From positions 3,369,297-3,433,296 of the forward strand of contig NC_133230.1 in the NCBI RefSeq assembly GCF_040436345.1: a stretch of DNA of 64,000 bases. Reading direction: 5' to 3'. Made by a program: the position numbers and the translations under genes. Every line of letters starts with the position of its first letter. Positions within the stretch are counted from its first letter, which is position 1. Positions 44,201 through 54,800 of the stretch are shown in pieces. The notes beneath the pieces were generated by a model, which saw only the letters and a list, made by a program, of their open reading frames with translations, was not told the DNA's origin and made no database searches. The stretch is from Pagrus major. Lineage: Eukaryota > Chordata > Actinopteri > Spariformes > Sparidae.

Positions 44201-47200
44201 AGTCGAAACTTATTTGCTTAATAAACTAATGAAGAGGAAGAACACTTTACTTTGACTTAAAACCACCTTAAACAACTCCTCACTTTTCAATATCATTGTC
44301 AGTTTACATTTCTATCAAAAGGCTTTTGCCATCGAGACAAAATGTAATTATCCACCTGTAATAATTTCATTTACAAAGTTATATTTAATAGTTTCACTTA
44401 AGTAGAGTCAAAAGTAATGAGCCAAGGGACATTTAATCACATCTGAAGAAACTTAAAGGTACCCCAATAGCAAACCTTTGCCCAAACACATTAAAAATCC
44501 CTGCACTGCCAAAGTTTCTATAAACTAATTGATCAATAAGTCCCTTATAAAAATCAATGATGCCAACATTTTTTAAGATAAAACAGCTGAGCTGTCATGG
44601 GATGGTAATGTCAGGCGTTTGGTCGGTCCACCACTTTAGCGCAGATTAAAATGTCTTAAACCTGTTGGATAGAAATTAAAATTTTGTAGTGACATTCATG
44701 GTCCCAAGATGAGGTGATTTGTGATTTTTAGTAAAATGTCACAACAATAGGATGAATAACAATAATAATAATGATAATAATCTACATAATGCTTTACCTA
44801 ACAATGTTAGAAAGCACTTTACAAAAGGAAATAAATCCAGAAAATGCAGACGGAAAGAGATAAAAGAGGAAGTAGCCAATTAAATAAATAAGATCAAATA
44901 AATTGCCATGAAATTTCATCACAGGTTCAGAAGTTTACTTTGTCAAAACTCAAGACTCAGGTGGTTGACATGAGAAACCTGCTATATATAACCATGTTGT
45001 TGTTGTGAGCATGTTATCAAGCTGAGGAAAGCATTTAGCACAAGACACCACTGTTTTAAATACAGAGACTGTTAATGGAAACTTAATGGAAACAGTTAAG
45101 GGTTTAAGGGACGAAGAATGTGTTTTAGAGAGAGATGCAGAGATGTTTTCTACTTTCAGAGGACCACCTGTTTTGATGTGAGTCTACAATTTCACCTAAA
45201 TTACATAATTAAAAAAAACTACAGCGTTAGTTATTAGTAATTGTATACTAATTGTATATTCTGTCTGAGCTGCTGAAGGTCCAGGAAGTTAAACAGAACA
45301 GAATTAGACGGATTAATTTAATTAACCGGACTTCTCGGGTGCCTCTAGATTGAAATCTGTCATGTGCCATGTCTCGAGTACACAGCTGCTGTCGTAGTCA
45401 ATCATGGCGTCAATGTGTGCAGTGAGCTTTATGGAGGATTCAGGCCCGGTTTGACATGACTGGATGATGTATTCCTGGTCTTATTCACCACTTCATCCAG
45501 GCGGATGTCCAGTAGTCCTGCCCCGACAACTGGCAGCGCACATGTAGAAACTCCTTTCTCAAATATTTGTCATGTGGGCGCTGCTGAGGGCCTGATAACA
45601 ACTTTCACTGCGGACTAAAATTGTCAAAAATAAAAATCACATTGACCTATTTACTTATCATAGATCAGATAGCGTAAATATTCATAAACCTCCTGCCTAA
45701 CGTTCTGATTGGACGGCAATATTCTGCAGATATATAAGCACAGGGAGTCGATGCTGAAATCTTTTGCGGTGCAGATCCTGCATGATTCATATTTGGGTGC
45801 AACTGCAGCTCTGGATTTGGGCGTGGCTCATCCCTCAGTGCTTGTGCTGATGGGACGAGAAACTGTGACTGAAACTCATCTGTCCTGACGTAATGCGGTG
45901 CCAGTGAACCCCTCACATTCATCGATTTGCTTCAAAAGATCTGACAAAAACAAAAACCGCAATCCTCGAAATATATAAATCAGTTTGTAGATTTTCTCTC
46001 GACTCAGAAGAACTGTATTGTGTTAGTTGCCTGTCCTCAGCTCATCTCTTACGTAACCACCTTCTGCTCCAGTTTGTGCTTCCTGTTGAGGAGCACCTGG
46101 AAGGCTCCCCGAAGCCCCCCTCTTCACTAAACTAATATAAAGTAATACAGCTCATTATTTGTGCTCTTGGATTTGCTAATTTTTCGCGTAACAGACAGAC
46201 ACAAGCTCCTTTCACTGCAGGGCAGTTTGTTTGGATCCAAATTATAATGAGATTTGAGTGAAGGGAAAGGAAAACAGAATTAGATTTTCTGCATGGATTA
46301 TATGAACATGAGACTGTAAAAGCGCATGCTTTCAATCTACTAATCGGCTGCAAACTTACAGAGAGTTTCATCACATCTCTGGAATTCGGATCTTAATCTG
46401 CCTGTTTTCCCACGACGTGCAATTACACCAAAAATACGGAGACACAATATTATTTTAGGTCAGTAACCTACGCCTGGGTTGAACTCTGTTTGCCAACACT
46501 TCTCCGTGTTTGTTTTGCTCTGCGTGCCCGAAGCACACAGTGACTCAGATTTAAACATGATCATTTAGTTGAGTTACAGATATAATAGGTGGATGTCGGT
46601 CTTTTATTAAATGTAAGTTAGTGAAACGACTACTGCCAAAGTTTTGCACAGACAATACGTTTTATCTTGAACGCAGCCATGAATAGATTCGGGATAACGG
46701 TCAGTTTTTCACCTAATTCGCAACGTTCCCTTGAAGAAAGAAAATCAAGATGGAATTTGAATAAATACCGAAACACAAAATACGAGCAACTTCGTGTTAG
46801 TATCAAATACCCTGTGTCGAAATAGACCAAAACATTGTCAAAACTGTAAATCACAAGCAACTTCCAGCTGACTGACGCTCCAAGCAGGTAAACACAAACG
46901 CTGAGATTGACTCTTTTCAGCAGCAACACTTATAAACTGAAATATTGATTTAAGAGCAGGATTAGCCTGTCTGATGCTGATGGGTCATAATGGATCAGAA
47001 TCGTCTGCTAAAGGCTCCACTGTCGAGCCGCCCCGTCTGCTAAGCTCCGTCTCTCTCTCTCTCTCTCTCTCTCTGACCTTGAGTGTCGCCTGAAGCCTCT
47101 CAGAGCAACACAAACCTCTTCACATCCTCAGGCAGATTGAATTAAAAGTAGCAGCAGAGGTAAATCAGGGCAATTGTGGGAAATGGAAAGTGGCAGCAAA

Positions 47201-48581
47201 GAAACACAACCAAGCATTATATGAAAATTAATAATTTACCAGAAAGCACAGAAAGCAGATATATATTTTACAGCATATATAATGTATAAACTACCTGATG
47301 ATGTCCACTAATAACAAACACAATATTATTCTCTAGGTGCTTGGAAGAAACTAAGCACAACTGGGCAGCTAAATGAGCTGATGAGATAAACTTTTATGAT
47401 TCCCTCCTGAGCCTGAATCATATATCTTCCACTTGTTGGTGATGCAGCAATTTCTTTTAATGCATCCCTGGTAGGAACACCCGCCCTGTAGAAACCAATG
47501 ATGTAACTGTCAATTAAATTACGGCCTAGGTACCAGAAAACATCCAGCTGAAGCAAACAACCGAATAAATCACACACAAATGTCAAAACTTAAATGTACG
47601 GGAACTAATTCAAACAATGTTTTAAAGCCAGTGTTTTCTGCCCAAGCGTACTAAAATCATGACTTCATAAAGATTTCCAGTTCAAACTTTCTTTGTGAAG
47701 ATTACAAGCAATTTGCGTCATCATTAATATAGCTTGAATGTAAACAGTTTCAAACAAGATATATTACTTTGTTCTACGCTCACATACGTCATCAGATATG
47801 GTATGTAAGCATTTGATGGACCCATGAAAATTCCTTTCTATCAGATTCCTTGAAACGCTGCGCTTATAATCGTGAAAAGAAGAACTGTGAGCAGTGTAAT
47901 CAGTAAAATATGCACTGTGTAAGTTTTAGAGCTTTCAACATCCTTAACTTTCAGAAGTTTTAACATTTTCTGGGTTATTACGGTAAAACTGATGCAACGT
48001 TACAGGTAGTTGCTCTTCCCTCTTTCACATAAAAGCTGCATCTTTAAAGCTCAGATCTGTGGTGAACGCATTACTAATTTTGGGAATAGTTTTGTTCCCA
48101 TATTTCAGTCGCCTTTTTCATCTTTACCCCCAGGAAGTTATCCTCCACCACTATTTTTTCTTCACTGAACCGCGGCTGTAACCGAGCGTGTTTGCCTTTC
48201 AGCCACTGCTTCAAAGACACAGCAGGAGGGAAACAGGAGAAGAGCGAAGCTGCCTGACATCCTCGATGATGACATCTTCAAACACTCCCCAGCACTCTGC
48301 AGACACACCCAGCGCTCACTGCAGGTCAGCAACACAACTCAGCATCAGCACCAGCCGCCTTACACTCACTCACTGTCTCTCTCCATCACAAACACAAACG
48401 TAATCTCTCCCACTGCACTGCACTACTGAACCCTGCTGCTGAATCAGTGAATTGCTCAGGGGAAAACAGCACAGACAAAGTCATAGAGAGGGGGGAAGAG
48501 AGAGCAGAGAGAGTGATGCCCACCCGTCCCTGAGGAGGCGGCGTGCCAGTTGGGGAAGGCCAGGTGGAAACAGTCGCACAT
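24635..48581 (-). CDS. ahnak: AHNAK-family giant PDZ scaffold protein (whole coding model, 7 exons)
   Basis: Coding exons in transcript order: 48581-48524, 41235-41186, 40449-40339, 39192-39079, 38953-38803, 38486-38326 and 38236-24635 (14,247 nt, 4,748 residues plus TGA). Every junction is GT-AG and in phase. Residues 1-36 start MCDCFHLAFPNW, 37-111 form a polar/basic linker containing ERPRPQGSSP, about 119-198 are a PDZ domain with carboxylate-loop sequence GKEGIFI (139-144), and the rest is a repeat scaffold. From family knowledge, AHNAK proteins sit under the plasma membrane or in the nucleus and scaffold annexin/S100, actin and calcium-channel partners. The N-terminus, PDZ and the ISWPKF..RSHSSSEA segment resemble human AHNAK2 (and the PDZ also periaxin) more than human AHNAK; teleost genes of this type are usually called ahnak. 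Family certain, exact orthology (ahnak versus ahnak2) less so. Confidence 0.93.
26125..28170 (-). repeat. ahnak: 1,023-bp in-frame duplication within ahnak exon (two copies)
   Basis: Blocks at about 26125-27147 recur 1,023 bp (341 codons) downstream at about 27148-28170. Both copies carry the TRPGWAFPTFSFSR-type and KKTKFSLPRLSFSK-type segments in the same order. Boundaries are approximate because the flanking repeats are related. Confidence 0.8.
28126..31192 (-). repeat. ahnak: 438-bp (146-codon) coding tandem array in ahnak
   Basis: A reference point in the repeat (complement of the block coding KRPDIDLSLSKKDVDV) recurs at 28126, 28564, 29002, 29440, 29878, 30316, 30754 and 31192: seven consecutive intervals of exactly 438 bp, residues about 2564-3586. 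Neighbouring units differ by scattered substitutions and are visibly closer to each other than to the rest of the exon. This fits recent unequal exchange or gene conversion. Confidence 0.9.
30740..32666 (-). repeat. ahnak: 1,086-bp in-frame duplication within ahnak exon (two copies)
   Basis: About 30740-31580 is repeated with an offset of 1,086 bp (362 codons) at about 31826-32666. Matching landmarks are the segments coding KMKKPRFSLPRFSFSKPSVK and the IPEGKVE..MKPPECE stretch. One copy of the 438-bp unit is included in each. Confidence 0.8.
38326..38486 (-). CDS. ahnak: ahnak coding exon 6 (second half of PDZ domain)
   Basis: A 161-nt exon starting after TATGCAG and ending before GTAACT. 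It encodes residues 162-215: DQILSATVYFDNMSYEDA, the helix and last strand (YKVKLCLKR), and an acidic tail ending ESDVIP. The block VYFDN-YEDA-ILE-A--YKV aligns well with AHNAK2 and periaxin. The donor lacks the usual AG before GT, but phase and homology support it. Confidence 0.9.
38803..38953 (-). CDS. ahnak: ahnak coding exon 5 (first half of PDZ domain)
   Basis: A 151-nt exon (GGCAG acceptor, GTAAAC donor) encoding residues 112-161 plus one base. It contains the first strands of the PDZ fold and the carboxylate-binding loop as YGGGKEGIFIKQV, then ESPASKSLKLKEG. The split Gly codon joins it exactly to the next exon at the conserved EGDQ turn. The loop matches the AHNAK2/periaxin subgroup, whose PDZ domains are known to form intertwined dimers. 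Confidence 0.9.
39079..39192 (-). CDS. ahnak: ahnak coding exon 4 (basic linker before PDZ)
   Basis: A 114-nt, phase 0-0 exon of 38 codons. The acceptor has a long pyrimidine tract ending TTTTAG and the donor is GTGAGA. The product is rich in Lys, Ser and His (HHKSGSGKKTKKSG ... KRSTPKMSKLK), a likely flexible basic linker. Being in phase at both ends it could be skipped without frameshift. Confidence 0.85.
39193..41185 (-). other. ahnak: ahnak introns 2 and 3 (non-coding)
   Basis: Intron 3 (39193-40338) and intron 2 (40450-41185) are AT-rich and hold no supported gene. 40990-41062 resembles the end of a dispersed teleost DNA-transposon repeat. The remaining introns 4 to 6 are short (125, 316 and 89 bp). 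Confidence 0.6.
40339..40449 (-). CDS. ahnak: ahnak coding exon 3 (linker)
   Basis: A 111-nt, phase 0-0 exon of 37 codons with a CGCAG acceptor and GTACAG donor. It carries the conserved block ERPRPQGSSPVEEF followed by an acidic, serine-rich tail. In human AHNAK2 the same RPRPQGSSPV block precedes the PDZ domain. Being in phase 0 at both ends it could be skipped without changing frame. The acceptor could lie 12 nt further in, which would remove four residues. Confidence 0.85.
41186..41235 (-). CDS. ahnak: ahnak coding exon 2
   Basis: A 50-nt exon between a GTGAACAG acceptor and a GTAAGT donor. It completes the split Gly codon of exon 1 and encodes AGRRLRGPEPGAEDNS, comparable to the short GR-L-GEPGAE stretch following the N-terminus of AHNAK2. 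It ends in phase 0. The exon is too short to be found as an open frame and is supported by phase and splice signals. Confidence 0.8.
44595..45055. repeat. Dispersed teleost repeat fragments (TTAGCATGCTAA family)
   Basis: GGTAATGTCAGGCGTTTGGT and GGTCCACCACTTTAGCGCAG correspond to GGTAATGTCAGGCTAATGTC and GGTCCACCACTTTGCTCCAC near 54.5 kb. A later part (TGTTGTTGTGAGCATGTTAT) matches the other end of the family. Confidence 0.55.
47050..47074. repeat. (CT)n microsatellite
   Basis: A pure dinucleotide run of about 12 units in ahnak intron 1. Confidence 0.9.
48524..48581 (-). CDS. ahnak: ahnak coding exon 1 (start codon)
   Basis: The ATG at 48581-48579 opens MCDCFHLAFPNWHAASSGT and ends with one base of the next codon before a GTGGGC donor. 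The MCDCFH start is the same as that of human AHNAK2 as I recall it, which fixes the start. The two cysteines at positions 2 and 4 beside hydrophobic residues could be lipid-modified; that is inference. The exon lies in a GC-rich, CpG-bearing stretch. Confidence 0.85.
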
Positions 48582-48850
48582 GATGGCAGCGGCGGTGGAG
48601 GCAGTGGCAGGAGAAAAGAGGTCCTGGGCTGGGCAGGGAGGGAGGGTGGTGGAGGGTTAGGCAGGTGCCACTGCAGCTGCTGTAGTTGCTGCTTCCCCCC
48701 TCCGGCTCGTCCTGAATCAGCCTGTGTGTGCAGGTCGCCAGTCGCAGCGCAGCGAGGGATGATTTGCAGAAATAACCAGAGAGAGAAGAGAGAGCTCGCT
48801 GCTGCCGTCTCCGCGCTCAGAGCTGTCCACCGAGTGAAGGAAACTCCCTC
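48582..48850 (-). promoter_or_regulatory. ahnak: ahnak 5' UTR / CpG-rich probable promoter-proximal region
   Basis: The stretch just upstream of the ahnak start is markedly GC-rich with clustered CpG compared with its AT-rich surroundings. An acceptor-like CCTCCCTGCCCAG about 60 nt before the ATG could mean that the start exon is preceded by another untranslated exon. No clear TATA box is seen; the transcription start is unknown. Confidence 0.4.
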
Positions 48851-49634
48851 GCCTGCCCTGTAAACATGGACCTCCAGCGCAGCACGCTAACTTAATTATG
48901 GGAGGAGCTGCCCCCCTCCCTCAACACACAGACACATCCCTCACTTCTCCTTCTACTCCTCCTCCTCCTCTTCTCCTTTCTCCTCTGTTCAGTCTCATTG
49001 ATCGGCCTAATCGGACAAGGACAATCACGATGTCAGCTCTTGGCTCCGGCGCTCACGGTCGGAGGGTGAAATAGTTTATTGACATGGAGCCGTAACTCAA
49101 TTGGACGCTGTGTACACTTAGTTTAAACCCCCTCATTGTGGACAGAAAGGCAAGATGATGAAGATTTTATCTGGTATTGTACCGAGGGGAATCAAACCGA
49201 ACATAACATGTTGTCATGCTGGCCTGTGAGGCTGCAGGATGATTGAGTTTGGGTTTCAGGTCAAGATGCGCAGATGAGCGGTCAGAAAAGTCAATTATAA
49301 GACTTTGCAATGATGTCAGATCCCGGCAATTCGTTTTTTTCTTCCTGGACTTTGGCAAGAGTCAATCCAGTCACACTTTTGAGTCACACAGAAAAGTATG
49401 TAGCTCAATAACAAACAGCATGCAGCACCCAGTGATCACATGTAAAATACCAGAAACTATAAATACATCTTCAAATAGCAAATAATTGAGTTAGTGAGTC
49501 AGTGAAAAAGGTCATTTTTATTGCACCCCGAGAGCAATGAAACTCCTGACGATGAGTTACCTCTCATTGTAAAAATCTACGTCAGTCTTACGTTATCTCA
49601 TTAAAGATAACAGAGTTCTGCTTCAGTTCGTGTA

Positions 49635-49970
49635 GTGCTGAAATTAATTTAAATCAATTAATGAAGTAGTTGATGCATAGAAAAATAATCGACAACACAT
49701 TTAATCATCATTTAATTAATTAAAAAGTCATTTATCAAGCAAAAAGATCAAACATTCTCTGTTTCCAGCCTCCAAAATGTGAAGATTTGCTTCCTGCTTT
49801 TCTCTTATATCTTCGGAAATCAAATATCTTTTCGGTTTATGACGTAAAAAAGATATTTAAAGATATCAGATCAGGTCCAGAAACATATTACAAGCATTTT
49901 TCCCTATTATCAAGCAAGGATTCATCAATTAATCAATGATCATCTTCGTTTATCGCAACCACTTCTGTTA
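49635..49970 (+). repeat. Dispersed teleost repeat (ATTAATCGATTA family)
   Basis: Starts GTGCTGAAATTAATTTAAAT, has TCCAAAATGTGAAGATTTGC and TTTTCTCTTATATCTTCGG in the middle, and ends near ATCAATTAATCAATGATC and TATCGCAACC. Order and spacing fit the family. Confidence 0.55.
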
Positions 49971-51477
49971 ACATGTCATTTCTGCATCTTCTTAAGGTTT
50001 TTGGATAACTGATTAATCTTTTAAGGACTTTTTCAGGTGAAAAAAAGATAGACATTACCTCCAGGCTTGACTTAAGTCACAGTAAATTAAATATAATTTG
50101 GTTCTGGACAGATACATCCAATAAAATAAGCTGTTTAAAGAAATAGGAAATTGTAATTGTCTACCATTTTATAGCACTGTATAGACCCAGCAGTTAATCA
50201 AGCTAACAGGTTAACATCAGTGTTACAGTAGTTTCTCCAACAGGCTAACATCAATCTTAGCTTCTCCAGCAACTGTGGTGCTGTCATTTTTGGTAGTTAT
50301 TTTTAATTTAGGACAGGCTCTTTGCCATCCTAACTTAGGAAATGATTCAGTATTTCAATATTCAGATTCTGTAAGCTAAATTCCTATCCTAAGATAAGAT
50401 AGACATGATTTTTTTCTAAATACACTTAGTGTATTTAGTTAGTTTCTGTAATACCAAAAATCCTGCGTGTCATCCTAACTGAGATCTCTGTAAGTTTCCG
50501 TAACGAGGCCCTGATCTTTCCTTTAAATTGACCGAACAAAGAAGGGATCCCTCAGTGATTCAGCCTTCACATCAGTAACGTCATGAAGGTCAGATGGACG
50601 TGAAGGAGAAGAAGAAACAGGTTAAGAGCTTTTTAAAACTGGGCAATTAAGACATGGCTGCAGACCAACACACTCCCCGTGGAGGAGATTACTAATGTTG
50701 ACCGTATATTTACCCAGGTGGTAGTTTGCAGGATGGCATCCCTTTAAAACTTTGCACACATCCTCTCTGTCAGCATCGGGTTTTATTAGAAAATCTATTA
50801 GGACGCCTGTTGGCCAATATCCCACAAATCTGAGCAAATCATCGCCGCACTCATCCCCTCTGCGGGCTCCCTTGTGTTTGATCGTCAGTGCTAAGTGATG
50901 TTGGGACCCGAGAGTGAAGCTAGCAGTGCATTAGCTATGATGGGACAAGCACTCAGATCAATACGGCAGAAATGCAAGGCAGCATTACAGTGTGACAGGC
51001 AGCGCAGGTATCAGGTAGCCTGCGTCTTGTCTCTAATAAAGGTTTCTTCCTCCAAATAGCTTGAAAGGAAAAACAAAGCGAGTATAAAAACGCAAGTGCA
51101 GGAGTATTTCCGAATCAAACTTGCAGTTGTGCTCAGGATGGGTGTGTCTACCCAAGCAGGGCAAAAATAACAGTATCAGGTATCAGGGAAGATGTTTCAG
51201 GCACATTGTCAATCTGTGCTCGCTGCAGCATGCAGTTACTCTCCAGCGATGCAGCAACTCAATCAGCTAAATCAAAATGAGCAATTATTCAAATGTGAAG
51301 GAATAATTGCAGCTATTTTATCTCATTATACATTGAATCACACATTAGTTAAGCTAATTTAATGAGAACATTTCTGTTTTCTGTCCCTTTTCTGCCCATA
51401 ACGACTGGTGATTTCATAAATGTTTCTGAATGTGCATTCAAGTCCAGACAAATGAGATCATGTCTGTACATCTTTCC

Positions 51478-51511
51478 TTCTCTTCTTCTTCTTCTTCTTC
51501 TTCTTCTTCTT
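51478..51511. repeat. (TTC)n microsatellite
   Basis: About eleven trinucleotide units. The surroundings, 49971-54499, show no gene or named repeat. Confidence 0.9.
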
Positions 51512-54499
51512 GGCTATGAGCAGACGATATGACACAGCGTTTAATTTTGGCACAAGTTCAAAAAACATTTCAAAACCTAAATCAATTTCTGGCTTCGGTG
51601 AAAAAGGGAAAAAATAACAGCTGCTATTCTTCATTCATGTGGATAATACAGCTAGACGATGTGCCACCACACTCGGGCTTTTGTTTCATTTTCCGGTCAT
51701 ATAATTTAGATTTTGAAGCATTTGTCTAAAAGCTGCAACATGAGACAGAAAGACACGAGTCAGAACAATGTGGACATCAGTACCAGAGTCAGAAAAGGCC
51801 GATTGTGCTGTTCTGTGGTTTGCTGTTTTTCCCTCTCAGGTGACAACACGATGTCCTTGAAAAATGTCACAGATTTCTTATTTATTATATATATAAATTA
51901 TTATATTGAGTAGCAGAGTAATTTAAGTGGTTCTGTTTAGATTTATTCCAGTTTTTTCCTCAGCAACGGTAGTAAGTCAAGCTCCTCAATCTAGTATCTG
52001 TCCAGACGATGCTAATCAATATTAAATCTTTTTAATGACACGCAAATAGCAGTAAGGGTGAAACCTGGCACTGAAAGAAGCCACAGACTGTCTCACTGTG
52101 TCCTTAATAACATTTTCCGGGAATGTTTTCTTTTTTTTCTTTTTTTTTCAAAAATGCCTGATGCTATCTGGTTCCTGTCCAGGCCGTGTCCTCAGACATG
52201 AAACTGCTTTAACAGCTGGTAAAGTTGGAGCTATTAGTGATTTAAGCGATTATGTAGGGTCGTCTTTTCATCTGCACGCCCCCAACACACAAAAGATCCC
52301 AATCATGTTCTTCTCCCTAATTGGATTTAATGATCAAATCTTTATTGTCGAATCACTATCTAGAAAACTGCAGGAAATCACCATGTAGGACTTTAAAAAC
52401 ACAAAATATGAAAATAAAACAATTTAAAGTTGCCCATTGTGTCTATAAATAGCTGAACTGGCACTGGGAACTGTTACTCTGTGCTGTGTTGGTATGTTCA
52501 GAAATATGCATGAAATTCAACTTAGGCACGTTGCTCAGTTGCATCCTGTCAGTGTGGGTGTTTGCATCCACATCAGATGAACTGCAAAGAGTTTGCAGCC
52601 CTTTGAGTTCACACCGCCAGAGGATGGAAAGTGCTGCGATTCCCACACTTTTTACCCAGCGTGGATGTAACATCCCGCCACTTTAATCCCGCAGACAAGC
52701 AATTGCAAATGACATTACTCTCAGAGCTGATGAAGGTTCGTGATATCAGAAGCTTTGGTGTATGACAACAGCTTATTGTTTCTGATTCGCCACACCTTAT
52801 TAACTCGTATTACTGGCTTTAAAGATACCATCTGTCCATTCTGCTGATAATGTTTAATGCTACCAACGTCCACCAACTAGAGGACTGTATCCTTCGAGCC
52901 CAGTTTCCATTCCAGGAAGTCTGGAAACCATCTTATTAAGCATTAATTCAGACCAGTAAGAAACAGTTTGGAGCATTCTGTCTTCTGCCTTTCCAAAATA
53001 TCTAAACGTATTAAACAATCAGGCAATGAAGCTGTAAGATGAAGCCCCATTCTGTAATTGCATGGCCTCTTTTTAGCCCCAAATTTATTTAAACCTACTA
53101 CTCAGGGTATTAAAATTCCCCTGCTGCCCAAAAAGTAGTTTCCCCATAGAGCAGGTCAACAATGACTTTTTCTTTTACTGATTTTTGATCCATGGAGGTT
53201 TTATATTTGTTTTAATGTTTGTTTAATATGTAACATTTTTCTTTCACTCACTTCCAAAACAAATGCAAAGACTACCCAGTACTTTAGAAAAAAAGGTGCT
53301 CATACTGTTTTTGTCCACAGGGGGCACCTTAAAAAAACATATGCATGAATGTTTTTTGAGAAATGATAACAGACCAGCCACTGTCTTTCTTTTTTCAACA
53401 ATTAAAGATAAACCCACACCATCTAATATTTATAATGTGTGTGACAACAAAATAACAAACAGTCTGATGTCTCATTTTAAAACAAATAGATGATCAACTT
53501 TGCACAAATCATGGAGCTGCAACAGGTTCTTAAAGGTTCAGCGAAACAAGCCGACACACTGAAATATGATCAACTTTTAAATTGATTTGGGAACTCGTGA
53601 GCGAGCAGTTGATTATTTAGCAAAGTTGAAATATTACTGTCTGATAAAGTTAAAAGAGTGTGTTGGCAAACAGTTGTGAAAACCCAAACATCAGGCTGAA
53701 AGATGCTGAGAAACTCTGCAGAGCTGAGTGAGATGTTCATTACTATAAGTGACTCCTATCACGTACCGATTCATTTGATCAGCTGTTAAAATAACTATAT
53801 CGATTTCAGCTGTTTTAAAGTCCATAACGTTAAAGTGCTGCTCCTACATCAAGCTGACTTCAGCATCGTAAACAAACAAACAAACAGAACCGGCTTTTCC
53901 TATTTTGGCAGCGACAGTCTGAAAGTGTTGTTTTCTCGAACACTTGGAGCGGCGCTGATGGATTTGTTGCGGTTAACCTGCTGTGAAAATGTCGAGAAAG
54001 GTGTACAACCTTGTGAGAAGTCAGAACGCTCTTCACTTCCCAGAAAAAAACCTGATGAGCGCTCAGTTCACACGACACGCTGTGAAAAGCAAACCTGATG
54101 CGGACGAGCCGGCGTCACATGGCAGCCCAGCCTTATAGTACACATGTAAAGAGACACACAACACGCATGCAGAAACATACAACAGACTCCATACTGTCCT
54201 GCTGGAATGTGCATGGATGAGACCGTAAGTGATTTCCATGCTCTGATGGAGTCACACCGATTTTGATTCAGATACTGTGGGACATTCAAGCACTTAGTGT
54301 TCATTAGCAGAGACAGCACAGATATAAAGGTTTTATTAAGGTTGACTTCAAGGCTGTTTGCAGATTAGTGCACTCGAGGACCTGAGGAGCAGAAAGCAAA
54401 TACAGAAGCTGCTGACTCATCAGCCTGTAACCCTTTTTTTTTTTAATCACAAAGCCCCTTTTATGATTTAAAAGATATTTTGTTTTTAGTCAAGGTAGC

Positions 54500-54800
54500 G
54501 TTGGAAGGTAATGTCAGGCTAATGTCGGTCCACCACTTTGCTCCACACTGAAACTCTACTGGATGGATTAAGATGAATTTTGTTCTCAGAGGATGAAGCA
54601 CAACATTTTGAACAGATATATATAATCCCCAAACATAACCCACTGACTTTGGTGATCCTCAGATTTTACTCTAGCACCACCATCAGGTTGTAACTTGTGG
54701 TTTTGCGTAAGATGATGAAACAAATATCGGATGGTTTACCACTGAATGTGGTTCAGGCGTTCATGTCCGCCTCAGGATGAACTGGCATAACTTTAAAGAT
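54500..54800. repeat. Dispersed teleost repeat fragment (TTAGCATGCTAA family)
   Basis: GTAATGTCAGGCTAATGTCG, CACTGACTTTGGTGATCC and TAGCACCACCATCAGGTTG are segments of the same family as 44595-45055. Confidence 0.5.

Larger units (their letters stand above)
41236..48523 (-). other. ahnak: ahnak intron 1 (7.3 kb)
   Basis: The largest intron of the gene. It holds dispersed-repeat fragments (44595-45055), a CT microsatellite at 47050-47074, a possible alternative first exon near 43.95 kb, and a CCAAT/TATA-like pair on the plus strand at 45.7 kb. No further coding exon with homology to AHNAK is visible. Confidence 0.7.
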
